A stretch of DNA of 28,438 nucleotides from Calocera cornea HHB12733 (GCA_001632435.1 KV424162.1:1-28438), one strand, 5' to 3'; positions 1 through 9,159 are shown, counted from the stretch's first letter. The notes: generated from the letters alone by a model not told the origin. Translations and numbers: made by a program.

Positions 1-844
1 ACGCCTTTCCAGTTGTCCCGTTTGTAAATTGAGGACCATCCGATGAGAGAGAGTCTTCGCCCGTGAATCCGTCGGGTGCGTTCCGTCGTATACGCCATTC
101 CGAGAGGGTTCCGTGACCGGAACGGCTATACGGAATAAACCCCTCCAACCCGGAATTGGCTGACGGACCGGAGGGCGAGGCAGGGCGAGTCCGGAAGGTG
201 TCCGGACTTCCGGTGCCGTATCTCCGGAAGGCCGGAACGCGAAAAATTGGGCCACAGTGACAAAGGGAACTGTACACCGCTTCCCACCTTTTCCTTCCCT
301 TCCCCCTCGCCGCTGCGCTCCCCTGAGGGGGTAGCTTACACTTTCTCTATTTGAAGCGACTCCGTTGTATTAAGCCTTTAAGGCTAGAATCAACTTCTAA
401 TTCACTCGTTCAAAAAACATAGTCCCTAGCCCTGCTCCCCTCTCCTGACCTGCCTAGCCGCTAGGAAAGATGCAACCCCACCCCCTACGCCTCATCGCGT
501 CTGTCTCAGCGCATACACGCGCCTCTCTCCTCTCCACGTCGACCTCAACAGCGAGCTCCGACCATCAGACGACCAGCAATGCGTTAAGGGTCGATGACGC
601 AGCGACCCTGGACGTCAACTCCCCTCCTCGTCGTCAACCGCACCTCCCACAACGATAGCTCGACCTGCAAGCCATCCACACGCGATTCGACGCGCTCAGA
701 CGCGTCTCCTGGACCGACATCGACGCACGAGAGGGGTACAAGGACATTCGGTGGGGCCTTCGGCGAGATAATCGCGTGAGAAGTCCAGAGGTGCGCTCTC
801 CGCTGTTCTACCTCTTCCTGAGCACTGTCTGACAGCGCGCCAGG
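1..844. other. Left flank / subterminal region of the transposon, no firm gene
   Basis: There is no firm gene here. Bases 115-237 hold a dense cluster of CCGGA motifs (listed separately). Bases 470-777 look weakly coding. An ATG at 470 can be read to about 589, then from about 659 to 777 after removing a possible intron with a weak GTCGAT donor. A further GTGAG...ACAG intron (about 778-833) would join this in frame to the transposase ATG at 845. That would add about 80 N-terminal residues to the transposase. The alternative is plain 5' untranslated sequence. I favour the ATG at 845 because family members usually begin shortly before a Cys-rich motif, as that start does. Confidence 0.4.
115..237. 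repeat. Cluster of CCGGA/TCCGG motifs at the transposon left edge
   Basis: Eight CCGGA-type motifs lie in about 120 bp, at 118, 150, 168, 191, 202, 209 (as TTCCGG), 224 and 232. The first is embedded in GACCGGAACG (115-124), which is identical to the left half of the intronic motif copy at 3559-3580. Clustered short repeats near an element end are typical of CACTA-type transposons, where the element's own proteins bind them. That function here is inference. Confidence 0.5.
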
Positions 845-3800
845 ATGCCTCGAAGCAAGCAGAGTGTCAAGAGAGCCAAGGCGACGCACATGTGCGTCTG
901 CAAGCGTTGCAAGACGAGACTGAGGCCCGAGGGCATGGAATGGACGCTGGATGGGTACCGCCAACATGAACGGCAAATGGCTGCGCTCGCACGTCGCTCG
1001 AAGAGGACTGGGCACTCGGGACCTGGCGCAGCGTCCCAGCAAGACACCCCCATGGAGCAAGATACGCAGGGATGGGGCGCAGGCGGCAGCTGGTCTGAGC
1101 CTGACGTTGAGATGGCTCTGAACGCCGACAACGAGCTCGAGCAGCCTGCCTCGCCTCGCCTAGCCCCTTCGCCGAGCCCTCCTCCTCCGTTGCCTCTCTC
1201 CCCAGCACGAGCATCAGCAGCAGCACCAACATCAGCATCAGCAGCAACACCATCTCCAGCAGAAGCAGCAGCACCAACCGTTCCGCGTCCTGCGGCAACG
1301 ACCGGGTCGATTACATACCTCCTCGAAGGAGGTATGGAAGGGCCCATCGAAGAACCCTCTCCCCCTCCCTCTCCCCCTCCCTCTCCCTCTCCCTCCCCAC
1401 CACCGAGCCCTCCCTCTGCTCCTACACCTCTGGACGTCGAGGAGCGTCCCCAACGGGACGTTCCCATGAACCGCGTCGAAGCCGATGCGGACGACCAGGG
1501 GATCACTGTCGACGAACTCGGGATCCCTCTCAGCCCGATACCTGCACCGTATGACTTTGATCAGGCGACTCAAGGCCCTCTGCTGTCGTATTACGACCTG
1601 CATGCAAATGCAGCAGTACAGGCTGTGTGCCTACTGCTGTTGCATATGCATGCACGGTTTCAGTTGCCCCATGCGGCGTGTGCGTTCTTGGCGACGATGC
1701 TCTATGCGATACTCGAGTTCTTCTTGGTCCTGCGCGCTGCTGACACTTTTACCCCGGAAACTGCTCCTCCTCGGACGCTACGCACGATCTACAGGCGTCT
1801 CGGGCTCACTGACCATTTCGAAGTACGCACGCTGTGTCCCAAGTGCTGGAGCTTTGAGGACTTCGAACGCGCAGGGACAGACGCAGATCTCGACGAGGAA
1901 CTCGGGCTCGGGGACAGCGCAATGGCAGCGGGAAGCGGATCTCTTCTGGAACGGCGTTGCCCTAGAGCACAGTGTAGAGAACTGCTATACTCTGAGGCGC
2001 CGCGCTCTGGAATACCTCGTGCTAGACGCCAGGCTCCGTACGATCTTCCCTCCCTGCAGCTAGCGGACTTTCTCGGACAGCCTGGCTTCGAGGACGCTTG
2101 CGAGTCGTATCTGGACCAGGCGAGCACTCCGGGCACATACGCACGCCTTCAAGATGGGAGCATCTGGCAGAGCCTGCCTGCGCCCGACGGCACGCGCTTC
2201 TTCCCTGGCAATCGGGCAGAAGCAGCTCAACAAGATGAGCTGCGTCTGGGCGTGCTGGTGTCCATGGACTGGTCAGTGTCTAGCCCATTCCCCTGCTGGC
2301 TGCCTGGCTGACTCCGTTTACAGGTTCAACCCAAACCAGTCCACAGTCGCAGAGAGCCACTCAACAGGCCCGCTTTCAGTCTGCATCGGCAACCTACCCC
2401 CCGAGCTGCGCTACCGAGTGCAAAACCTCTGCCTCGTTGGCATCCTTCCCGGCCCCAAGGAACCAAATGCGCAAGAACTCCAGCGGTTCCTCCGGCCCCT
2501 GGTGGATGACCTCCTCCGCCTCTGGCAGGAGGGAATCGTTATCCGGACTCCAAAGAGTCCAAGAGGTGCGTCCATACAACCGGACGATTACATACCAAGT
2601 CGCTTACCTCATCCATTTCCCACCTCAAGGCCGCAGAGTACGTGTCGCCCTCCTCGCCATCGTGTGCGATCACCCCGCGCTGTGCAAGATGGTCGGCTTT
2701 GCAGACCAGCGACACAACCGGCACCCGTGCACGCAGTGCAACATCACCCGCAAAGACGCCCTCGAGCGCGGCTGGGATACGGACACGTTCGAACCTCGAG
2801 ACGGCCAACTTCACAAGTGTCGGGCAGCTCAAATGCACCGTTTCGAGATGGAAAACCAGACAGCCCAGGCCAGCAAATACTTTGACAAGCACGGAGCGCG
2901 CTGGAGCGAATTCAACCGCCTGCCGTACTTCGATCCCATCGCCATGGGTGTCATCGACCCAATGCACACCTTTCTGCAAGGGTTGATGAAGACGCAATGG
3001 TACCACAACTGGGTTCTGGGAGGGAAGGACAAGGTCAGGGTGCTCAGAGCAGGCACAGAGGCAGGAGCCAGGCGAGAGCTTGACGAGATTCATGCTATGC
3101 TGGCCACGGTACGCCCCTTAGCCTGCAATTCCCCGAGCCGAGCTAACAGTCGGACAGTTCGAGATGCCGGTGTCGTACGCCAGGCTGCCATCGCAGGTTG
3201 GAGAACCTGCGGGAGGGAGCCTGACATCCGACGAGTGGAGAGCGCTCGCCGTGCTCTACGGGCCCGCAGCCGTGCGTGCCTTCCTCCTCCTCCCCGTACC
3301 TGCACTAACCATTCGGCAGATCCCACCGGTGCTTCTAAAGGCGGCAAGAGAACAGCCCGCAACTCGGGGGCGTAGTCAAGCCGATGGTCGAGCACCAGTT
3401 CCTAAGCCGCGCGTACACCCAAACGCAGCCAGCAACTATCTCAAGTTGGCTGCGGTTCTCAAGATTTTCATGAGGAGGGAGCTGCTGGAGCCGGAGCTGG
3501 AGCGAGCAAGGGGACTGTACCTCGAGTACTTTGAGGAATATCATCAGGTGAGTGATTGGACCGGAACGATTACATACCAACCAGGGGATACCCCTCTCCC
3601 TCTCCCTCACCCTCTCCCTCTCACCCCTTCCCAGATCTACGGCGCTCAGAACGTGACTCCAACATTCCATTGGGTCACTCACATGGGGGATCAAGTCCGA
3701 AGATACGGGCCAGTCCACGGGTTCTGGACTTTCTTGTTCGAACGTCTCAACAAGGTCCTCAAGACCTGCCAAACGAATGGGCACAAGGGAGGGGCAGTCG

Positions 3801-4685
3801 AACTGACGTTTGCACGAGAGTTCAAGCGGGAGATGGTGTTAGTGCGCATGGTAAGCACAGTCTTATCTCATTGCAGCCTATGCTAACTACCTTCCAGCAC
3901 TCCGTCCTGGCAACCCAAGAAGACGACCTCCTCGCTCGGCTACTCGCCATTGAGCTGCAGAAGCGCCCACGCAATCTCGCTCGCGCTGGCACTCTGACAG
4001 CGCTGGCTGCCGAAGCGCAGGACGCAGCCCGAGTGCGGCTGTCTCAGCGCTCTCAGCCGATGGGCAGCGGCCAGACTCGGATGCTCGACGACAAGCTACA
4101 GCGCCAGCTGCTCGGCTGGTATCGGCACCGGCACCCGCAACTTGTGCTCCATCTCACAAGCGATGCGAGAGCCTCGCGCCGCAGCCACTTCCTCGAAAGC
4201 CAGGCGACCTGGTACCCGAAACTTCTGCTCGACGGCAAACGCATGGTCACCAGCCCGGAGGAGAAGAAGAGCAAGTCCGACTCGCTTGTTCTTGCGCAGA
4301 TTCGCCGCGGTTTGCAATGGGTGGGCGAGCTCCGGCAAGTGCTTCAGCACACGCAGCCGGGGATCGACATCCCGCATAACTTTGCTGTCGTTGCCTGGCT
4401 GGTCCCCCTGCAAGAAGTCCCTGCGCACGCTGACCTTTATCAGAACCTCCCCGAGCTGGAGGTGGAGTTCTGGCGACACCGGCAGTACCAGCCATTGGAC
4501 GACTTCGCCCCCGATGCGCTCGTTCTTGCGGACGACATCGCCGGCGTCGCAGCAAGATGCGAGATGGAGATTGAGGGGGAGAAGGTCTGGGTGACGACTG
4601 GCATGAGCCAGGTGGGTCTTGTGGACTGTATCACATTCACGGAATACTAACTAACTAATGTACATAGAACGGTCGCTCATTATAA
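845..4685 (+). CDS. Tnp2-like (Transposase_21) CACTA-type transposase, 8 exons
   Basis: Spliced exons are 845-2271, 2324-2565, 2630-3108, 3158-3271, 3320-3547, 3635-3850, 3898-4611 and 4668-4685, giving 1145 aa with consistent phases. The N-terminus has a Cys/His cluster (CVCKRCK, then YRQHERQ), followed by a Ser/Pro/Ala-rich low-complexity linker at about residues 95-200. The core carries family landmarks: MDWFNP (D475), IVCDHP (D570), a zinc-ribbon-like HPCTQC (about 588-593), VIDPMH (D666) and WTFLFERLN (E866). These acids are candidates for the DDE catalytic site, but I cannot assign the exact triad. The role is DNA cleavage and strand transfer at the element ends, in the nucleus. The final exon encodes only five residues. 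No frame-breaking lesion is visible, so the copy may be intact. An in-frame GT-AG segment at 1306-1407 may be a further intron, which would give 1111 aa. The gene converges on the accessory gene with 32 bp between stop codons. Confidence 0.85.
1205..1407 (+). repeat. Low-complexity Ala/Ser/Pro-coding tract and pyrimidine microsatellite
   Basis: Bases 1205-1275 are an imperfect AGCAGCAxC-type tract coding Ala/Ser/Thr. Bases 1358-1402 are a (CCCTCT)n-like polypyrimidine tract coding Pro-Ser repeats. The second tract closely resembles the polypyrimidine tract of the genuine intron at 3548-3634. Confidence 0.7.
1301..1319 (+). repeat. Element motif copy 1 (ACCGGGTCGATTACATACC)
   Basis: This is the first of six copies of the shared motif. 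It lies inside the open exon 1, but at the start of a possible in-frame intron (1306-1407) whose GTCGAT donor would be part of the motif itself. Overlapping it, 1314-1336 is a perfect 9-bp stem (CATACCTCC / GGAGGTATG) with a 5-nt loop. Confidence 0.75.
2579..2598 (+). repeat. Element motif copy 2, inside transposase intron 2
   Basis: ACCGGACGATTACATACCAA lies 13 nt after the GTGCGT donor of the intron at 2566-2629, in the same sense as transcription. Confidence 0.85.
3559..3580 (+). repeat. Element motif copy 3, inside transposase intron 5
   Basis: ACCGGAACGATTACATACCA lies within the intron at 3548-3634, about 12 nt after the GTGAGT donor and in the sense of transcription. It is followed by an AGGGG-ATA-CCCCT mini-hairpin and a long polypyrimidine tract before the CAG acceptor. 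Confidence 0.85.
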
Positions 4686-4717
4686 GGTACTCGGGCTTTT
4701 TTGGGGGGTTCGTGTGC

Positions 4718-6563
4718 TCATTTCCTTTTTTTTTTCGAGTTGGCTGATTGAGTTTCTGCAGGAGCTTGTAATAGCATAGTACGGTCTGAAAATAAGGTCA
4801 GTCCCTAGCTGGAACAGTAGCCCGGACTCACTTTGAACTCTCAGAATTGTAATCGTCCGACCGGGACGATTACATACCACCACTGTCACCCCCGACGAGC
4901 ATCAAGCAGACACGCTCCGGCACGCCCTCGGGGTACCCCTCCCTGACCTCCCAGTCCTTCCAGCTCGCCGCCTCGGTCTCTTGCCACTCAGCATCTACCA
5001 TGAAACGGTAGGGAGGATCCTCCGGCATGAGGTCAATTGTGCGGCCACAATCGACGCGCTTGATCATGCTGGAGGGGCCCGCCTTCCCTTTACCCTTTCC
5101 CCGCGTCGGGCGCGGCGCCTTCATGAAGTCGTCGGCCATCTTGTTGATGGTCTCCCAGTACTGGACCCGGTGAGCATCTTCTCAGTCCCCTAAGGACACA
5201 CTCACGGTCTTGTCCATCCACTCGGGACGACGCCGCTCGTTGACCTTCAAGAATGGGTCGAGGTGTTCGTCGTTGGTAATCTTCTTCGCCCTGAACATCA
5301 TATCGCGCCATTTCTGACTCTTTTCCCCGTCAGAATCCCCGCTCCAATCCTCACCAATCCAGTCGTCGATCGCAAACGCCCTCTTGACGTCGTCCTGGTC
5401 GAGATCGTGCTCCTCCGCGAGCCGCTCGAGCGCTCCTTCGAGCTGGGTCATCCGCTGCTCAAAGGTCAGCCTTCGCCCCCAACACATGGAAAGCGCACGC
5501 GCCGTATTGCGACGCTGAACCCGCCTCCCGATGCTCTCTTTCTTCTTTTTGGCAGCTCCCCCGTCGTCCCTCGCCCTCTCCTGGTCCTTCCACACGTCCT
5601 TGAGGTTCTCCCACGCCGCCTTCCCAAGATCCAGCAACGTATCGGGATGGATCCAGTCCTTTCGGTACTGCTCGGCGACCGCGCACTTGGGATTCGCCTG
5701 GAGAAGCGTGATTACTTGGTATGTAATCGTCCGGTCGATGTGGACCAGCGCTACTCACCTGTTCGCGCTTGTAGACGAGTTCTGCCGCCGTCATCAGGAT
5801 CTCGAGGTTCTCTGGGTCGGATTTGGGCTTCTTGAAGTTGGGCTCAACGCGAAGGTCGTCCGGGTTCGGGGGCGGCGGGAGGTGAGGGCCAGTTTTGGAG
5901 GGCATCGGGCAGTGCTCATCGTCGGTGTCGTACCCGAACATGGACTCGAGCTGCTCCCTCATCTTCTTCTGTGGCACAGGTGAGTTTCTTCCCAAAGGCG
6001 AGCAATGACTGATGCGCACGATCAGGTAACCACAAGTATGCACTTCCCCTCCCCCGAGCTCTCTGCGCATCAGCTTGCCAACATGGACGGTCTTCCCTTG
6101 AGGCTGCGCCTGATTGCCATCCCCCTCGCTGTCTTCATTGCGCGCGCGCACGCGGGTGGGCTTGTGTTTCTTCCTGGTGCTGGGCTCGGACTGGCGCTTC
6201 TCGACGATCTCGACACGCTGTTGCAGCTCGCGCAACTCGCGCATGGTGTCGAGGGGACTCTCGGGGAGGGACGAGGTGGTGCTGAAGGGGGAGCGCTGCG
6301 GCGTGGCCATAAAGGAGCTGGAGATCGAGGGAGAGGCGGAGGAAGGAGGGCTGCAGAGAGGATGCACGATCGCATACTCAGTTGGTATGTAATCGTCCCG
6401 GTCATGGAACCCCGACTGACCTTGCATTCTGGCCCACCCCCGCCGCCGTGATCAAGAGATCCTTGAACGTGATCAGCTTTTCGACCGACCAGTTCTCGAT
6501 GCCAAGGTCGCGGCAGACAGTCAACACCTCCTCGGAGGGGGAGGAGCAGTTGGCGAACGACAT
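4718..6563 (-). CDS. Transposon accessory protein, 500 aa, unrecognised family
   Basis: Minus-strand exons are 6421-6563, 6044-6350, 5759-5968, 5206-5697, 4878-5160 and 4718-4785, giving 500 aa with all phases consistent. The intron at 5969-6043 is a multiple of three and could be retained. The protein starts MSFANCSSPSEE. It contains a Ser/Pro-rich stretch, a short coiled-coil-like segment (RELRELQQRVEIVEKRQ), basic patches (RKKHKPTR, AAKKKKES) and an acidic helical part (DDWIGEDWSGDSDGE). It ends in KKKRK, which resembles a nuclear localisation signal. I do not recognise a named domain. Its position, convergent on the Tnp2-like gene with 32 bp between stops, and the motif shared by introns of both genes suggest it is the second protein of the same element, perhaps a DNA-binding partner like plant TnpA. 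That is an analogy, not homology. An alternative start lies eight codons upstream (6587). Confidence 0.7.
4849..4878 (-). repeat. Element motif copy 4, palindromic, at an intron donor
   Basis: GTAATCGTCC (4849-4858) and GGACGATTAC (4864-4873) form a perfect 10-bp inverted repeat with a 5-nt loop. On the minus strand the motif's complement GGTATGTAATCG supplies the GTATGT donor of the last intron (4786-4877) of the accessory gene. This is the copy nearest the point where the two genes converge. Confidence 0.85.
5716..5735 (-). repeat. Element motif copy 5, inside accessory-gene intron 3
   Basis: Read on the minus strand this is ACCGGACGATTACATACCAA, identical to copy 2 over all 20 bases. It lies in the intron at 5698-5758, in the sense of transcription. 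Confidence 0.85.
6382..6402 (-). repeat. Element motif copy 6, inside accessory-gene intron 1
   Basis: Read on the minus strand this is ACCGGGACGATTACATACCA. It lies in the intron at 6351-6420, about 17 nt after the GTCAGT donor and in the sense of transcription. Confidence 0.85.
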
Positions 6564-7184
6564 CAAGCAAACACGATGGGGGAGCAAAGGGTTGAGGAGA
6601 GAAGAGGGGCAAGGGGAGGATCGATGCGAAGAGGGGGCGGGTGACTTTCTTATACGTGAGAATAGGTGGGCTGCTTGGGTTTGTGATTTGTCGATGTAGT
6701 ACGGTATTAGCTAGAGCAATGCCACAATAGGAAAGGTGATCGGCCGGGGCTGAACGAGTGCGCGTCATCAGGGCGCCGGGATCGCGCTGCCTAGGAAAAG
6801 GAATAGTATTAACTATCCTAAGAGTAAGTAAATACTAACTAATCTAGGAGCTGGGTCAGTGTAGCAGCTCGTATAATCCCCTGTGTCCTAGAACAACGGA
6901 AACACGAGCTCAACATCGTTACCTGGGCGCTAGGTCAGGTGACCTTCCGGGCCTTATCGCGGCCTAGGAAATCCGACCCTGACACGCAGTGATTGAAGGG
7001 CCCCGCCACGCGCCGCGTCGCGTCCCTTTCATTACCGCCGACAAATCCCGGACCCCACATGCCCATTTTCAAGTCAGCCAGCACAGCTCACCTGTTCCTT
7101 CACGACTCGCATCTGCTTTTCGCTGTATCTCTCCCCATCTAGAGGTTCTACTTGCTGTTGTGCTCGATATTGTATCGACTAGAA
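6564..7184. other. Intergenic region, presumed right end of the transposon
   Basis: I find no gene. Bases 6795-6850 are AT-rich with short repeated ACTAACTA-like words. I looked for terminal inverted repeats against the left flank (CACTA/CACTG starts, and matches to 350-470) and found none, so the right boundary is not defined. The promoter of the downstream acetyltransferase must lie in the last few hundred bases. Confidence 0.4.
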
Positions 7185-7920
7185 ATGGCGAAGTTCACGA
7201 TCCGAGATGCGGTGGAGGGCGATATCGTGCGTCCCTTCGTCTTTGCACCCAGATGCAGCTCACACGACCGTAACCACATAGGACGACATCCTCCGCCTGA
7301 TCCTTGCGCTCGTGCGTCTCTTCCCTCCCTCCCTCTCCCCATTCTTCCTAATGCTCGAACAGGCAACCTACGAGAAAGCGCCCGAATCTGCCAAAGCCAC
7401 ACCCGAGCTGCTACAGAAGAACCTGTTCGGCCCGCATCCGTACGCGCACACCATGCTTGCCTACGTCGAGGGAAAGGCCGTGGGGATTGCGATGTACTTC
7501 TTCAACTTCTCGACGTGGACGGGGAAGCCGGGGCTATACGTACGCAGTCTCTGCCATTCGGATAAGGACGTAGGTGACGAGGGGATGATGTACGGACAGC
7601 TCGAAGACCTGTTCGTAGAGCCCGAGTACAGGAAGATGGGCATCGGCAAAGCGTTGTTTGGCGAGCTCGGACGCGTGGCTGAGGAGCACGATTGTGGCCG
7701 TATGGACTGGGCGGTGCTCAAGGTGCGTACCTCCCCCTTCCACGGTAGAGTATAGAGCTGTGCTAATGGAGTCTGGCGTGCTTAGTGGAACCAGCCGAGC
7801 ATCGACTTCTATGAGAAGGCACTCGGGGCGTTCGGGATGAAGGAGTGGGAAGGAATGAGGTTGGAGACAGAGGGGATTAAGGGGTTAAGGAGGTTTCGTG
7901 TGTCCGAGGCAACGCAGTAA
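7185..7920 (+). CDS. GNAT N-acetyltransferase, spermidine/thialysine acetyltransferase-like
   Basis: Exons are 7185-7226, 7282-7311, 7363-7539, 7600-7722 and 7786-7920, giving 168 aa, the usual size of the SAT1/SAT2 family. It transfers an acetyl group from acetyl-CoA to an amine. Polyamines or thialysine-like compounds are the family's typical substrates, but the substrate here is not shown. Landmarks in order are FTIRDAVEGD (N-terminal strand), STWTGKPGLY-LEDLFV (characteristic of SAT proteins, and only formed by removing the intron at 7540-7599), the acetyl-CoA loop RKMGIGKAL (about 94-102), and WNQPSIDFYEKALGA with Tyr133 at the place of the family's general acid. Exon 2 is only 30 nt. 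It is probably a cytosolic housekeeping enzyme unrelated to the flanking transposon. Confidence 0.9.
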
Positions 7921-8112
7921 TGTCCTCCCGATGAAGGATGGAATTGATGTATGCTGCTTTGTAGTGATGCAGTCGGGTGCATTGTGTGGGCGACGGCACT
8001 GCTACGACCTCGTCCTACTCGCGTATCTTGGTGTCATACTCCGCAAGCATCTACATCGTGAGGATACGCCATAGCCGGACTCTGCTTGTTTCGGTTACCC
8101 TACTTTCTCTAT

Positions 8113-8130
8113 TCCGAGATAGGAATTTGG
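8113..8130 (+). promoter_or_regulatory. Conserved upstream element of APH copy 1
   Basis: TCCGAGATAGGAATTTGG lies 99 bp before the start codon. A 17/18 match precedes copy 3 and a partial match precedes copy 2. It may be a promoter or 5'-UTR element, or just duplicated flank. Confidence 0.45.
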
Positions 8131-8211
8131 GTCCGACATACTCGGTCCCTTCAGCGTTCACCAGACCTGTGCCCTTTCCGGTCTCACCAATCTCAGGCAT
8201 CAGCCTAAGTC

Positions 8212-9159
8212 ATGGATACTGATATCACCAAGTTTCGAGTACCGAATGAGCTATGGAGAGATGTCCCGCCCCTCGCCAGACTCTGGTTAGCGGTTCCAAC
8301 CCGGATTCGACTTGCGGTCTACCGCTTGATATGGTGGCTTGCTGACACGATGTATCCCCGCGGATATGCTGTGCGAGTCCACCGTATCCTTCCTGGGATC
8401 TACCTCAAATACGGTCTTATCAAGTCCAGCGAGCCGCATGCGATGCTCCTCCTTCGACGGCACACAAACCTCCATTCATCGGTCGCGTTGGACTACGTCA
8501 CCAGCACTCAGGCTATGATCGGAGGCTCTCAAGGGATCAATTCTTATACGACCGCCTTCCTCCTTATGACAGCTGCTCGAGGACAATCTCTCATGGCAGT
8601 CGAGGACAAACTAACGCCTGGGCAAATTACCTCTCTTGGTCTCGAGCTCCGCGATTATTTGGCCGAAATGCACAAGATCCCGAATCCATACAAGTACGGT
8701 CTCTGTAGCTCTGCCGGTGGAGGAGTAGATGCCCCGCGTATAACCGCCGACAATTTCGACCTCCCGCCTTGCGAGAACATTCGCGCCTTTCATGGATGGC
8801 TAACCCGGCGCATGGGAATGGATTGGCCGTTAATGGAGCCAAAGGTACAGCCACTCTTCGACAAATACGACGAGCAACCTACGATATTCAGCCATGGAGA
8901 CCTATCGAGCGACAATATTATGGTTCACAATGGAAGGCTGTCTGGATTGATCGATTGGGAGACATCCGGATGGATGCCGCCGTATTGGGATTATCTTTGC
9001 ACGCGGTGGGAGAATTCGGAGGTGTGCAAGACGGTTGTTCGACTAGCCATTCCCGAACACAGCGATAGAGAGAAATACGAGATGAGTGCAGCGGCTGCGG
9101 TTGGTAGAGGGCATTCACCAACAACGATTCCTTCCTTTGAGGAGGCCAATATTCTGTAG
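8212..9159 (+). CDS. APH-fold (aminoglycoside phosphotransferase family) kinase, copy 1
   Basis: This is an intronless 315-aa protein of the fungal APH/choline-kinase-like superfamily, whose members transfer phosphate from ATP to small molecules; the substrate is unknown. It has a short N-terminal hydrophobic segment (YRLIWWLAD, about 37-45), then LPGIYLKYG with candidate ATP-binding Lys66, and SSEPHAM with candidate Glu74. The Brenner catalytic motif is FSHGDLSSDN (Asp230, Asn235), and the metal-binding motif is LIDWE (Asp248). All the key residues are present, so it is probably active. It is the first of four tandem copies (8.2-13.9 kb). The C-terminal half shares a near-identical 104-bp patch with copy 3. 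Resistance to aminoglycosides should not be inferred from the family name. Confidence 0.88.
   Translation: MDTDITKFRVPNELWRDVPPLARLWLAVPTRIRLAVYRLIWWLADTMYPRGYAVRVHRILPGIYLKYGLIKSSEPHAMLLLRRHTNLHSSVALDYVTSTQAMIGGSQGINSYTTAFLLMTAARGQSLMAVEDKLTPGQITSLGLELRDYLAEMHKIPNPYKYGLCSSAGGGVDAPRITADNFDLPPCENIRAFHGWLTRRMGMDWPLMEPKVQPLFDKYDEQPTIFSHGDLSSDNIMVHNGRLSGLIDWETSGWMPPYWDYLCTRWENSEVCKTVVRLAIPEHSDREKYEMSAAAAVGRGHSPTTIPSFEEANIL

Noticed and set aside
808..1603. Several minus-strand frames opposite transposase exon 1
   Set aside because: Low-complexity Gly/Arg/Ser shadows of the Pro/Ser/Ala tract on the plus strand.
845..4685. Assignment of the transposase to the KDZ (Kyakuja-Dileera-Zisupton) group
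   Set aside because: Both groups are common in mushrooms, but the MDWFNP, VCDHP, DPMH and FERLN landmarks and the CxxC placement fit the Tnp2/Transposase_21 proteins better. A profile search would settle it.
300..6900. Terminal inverted repeats and target-site duplication of the DNA transposon
   Set aside because: I compared both flanks for CACTA/CACTG/CCCTA-type ends and AT-rich words (TATTAAGCC, ACTAACTA). Only short coincidental matches were found, so no boundary is claimed.
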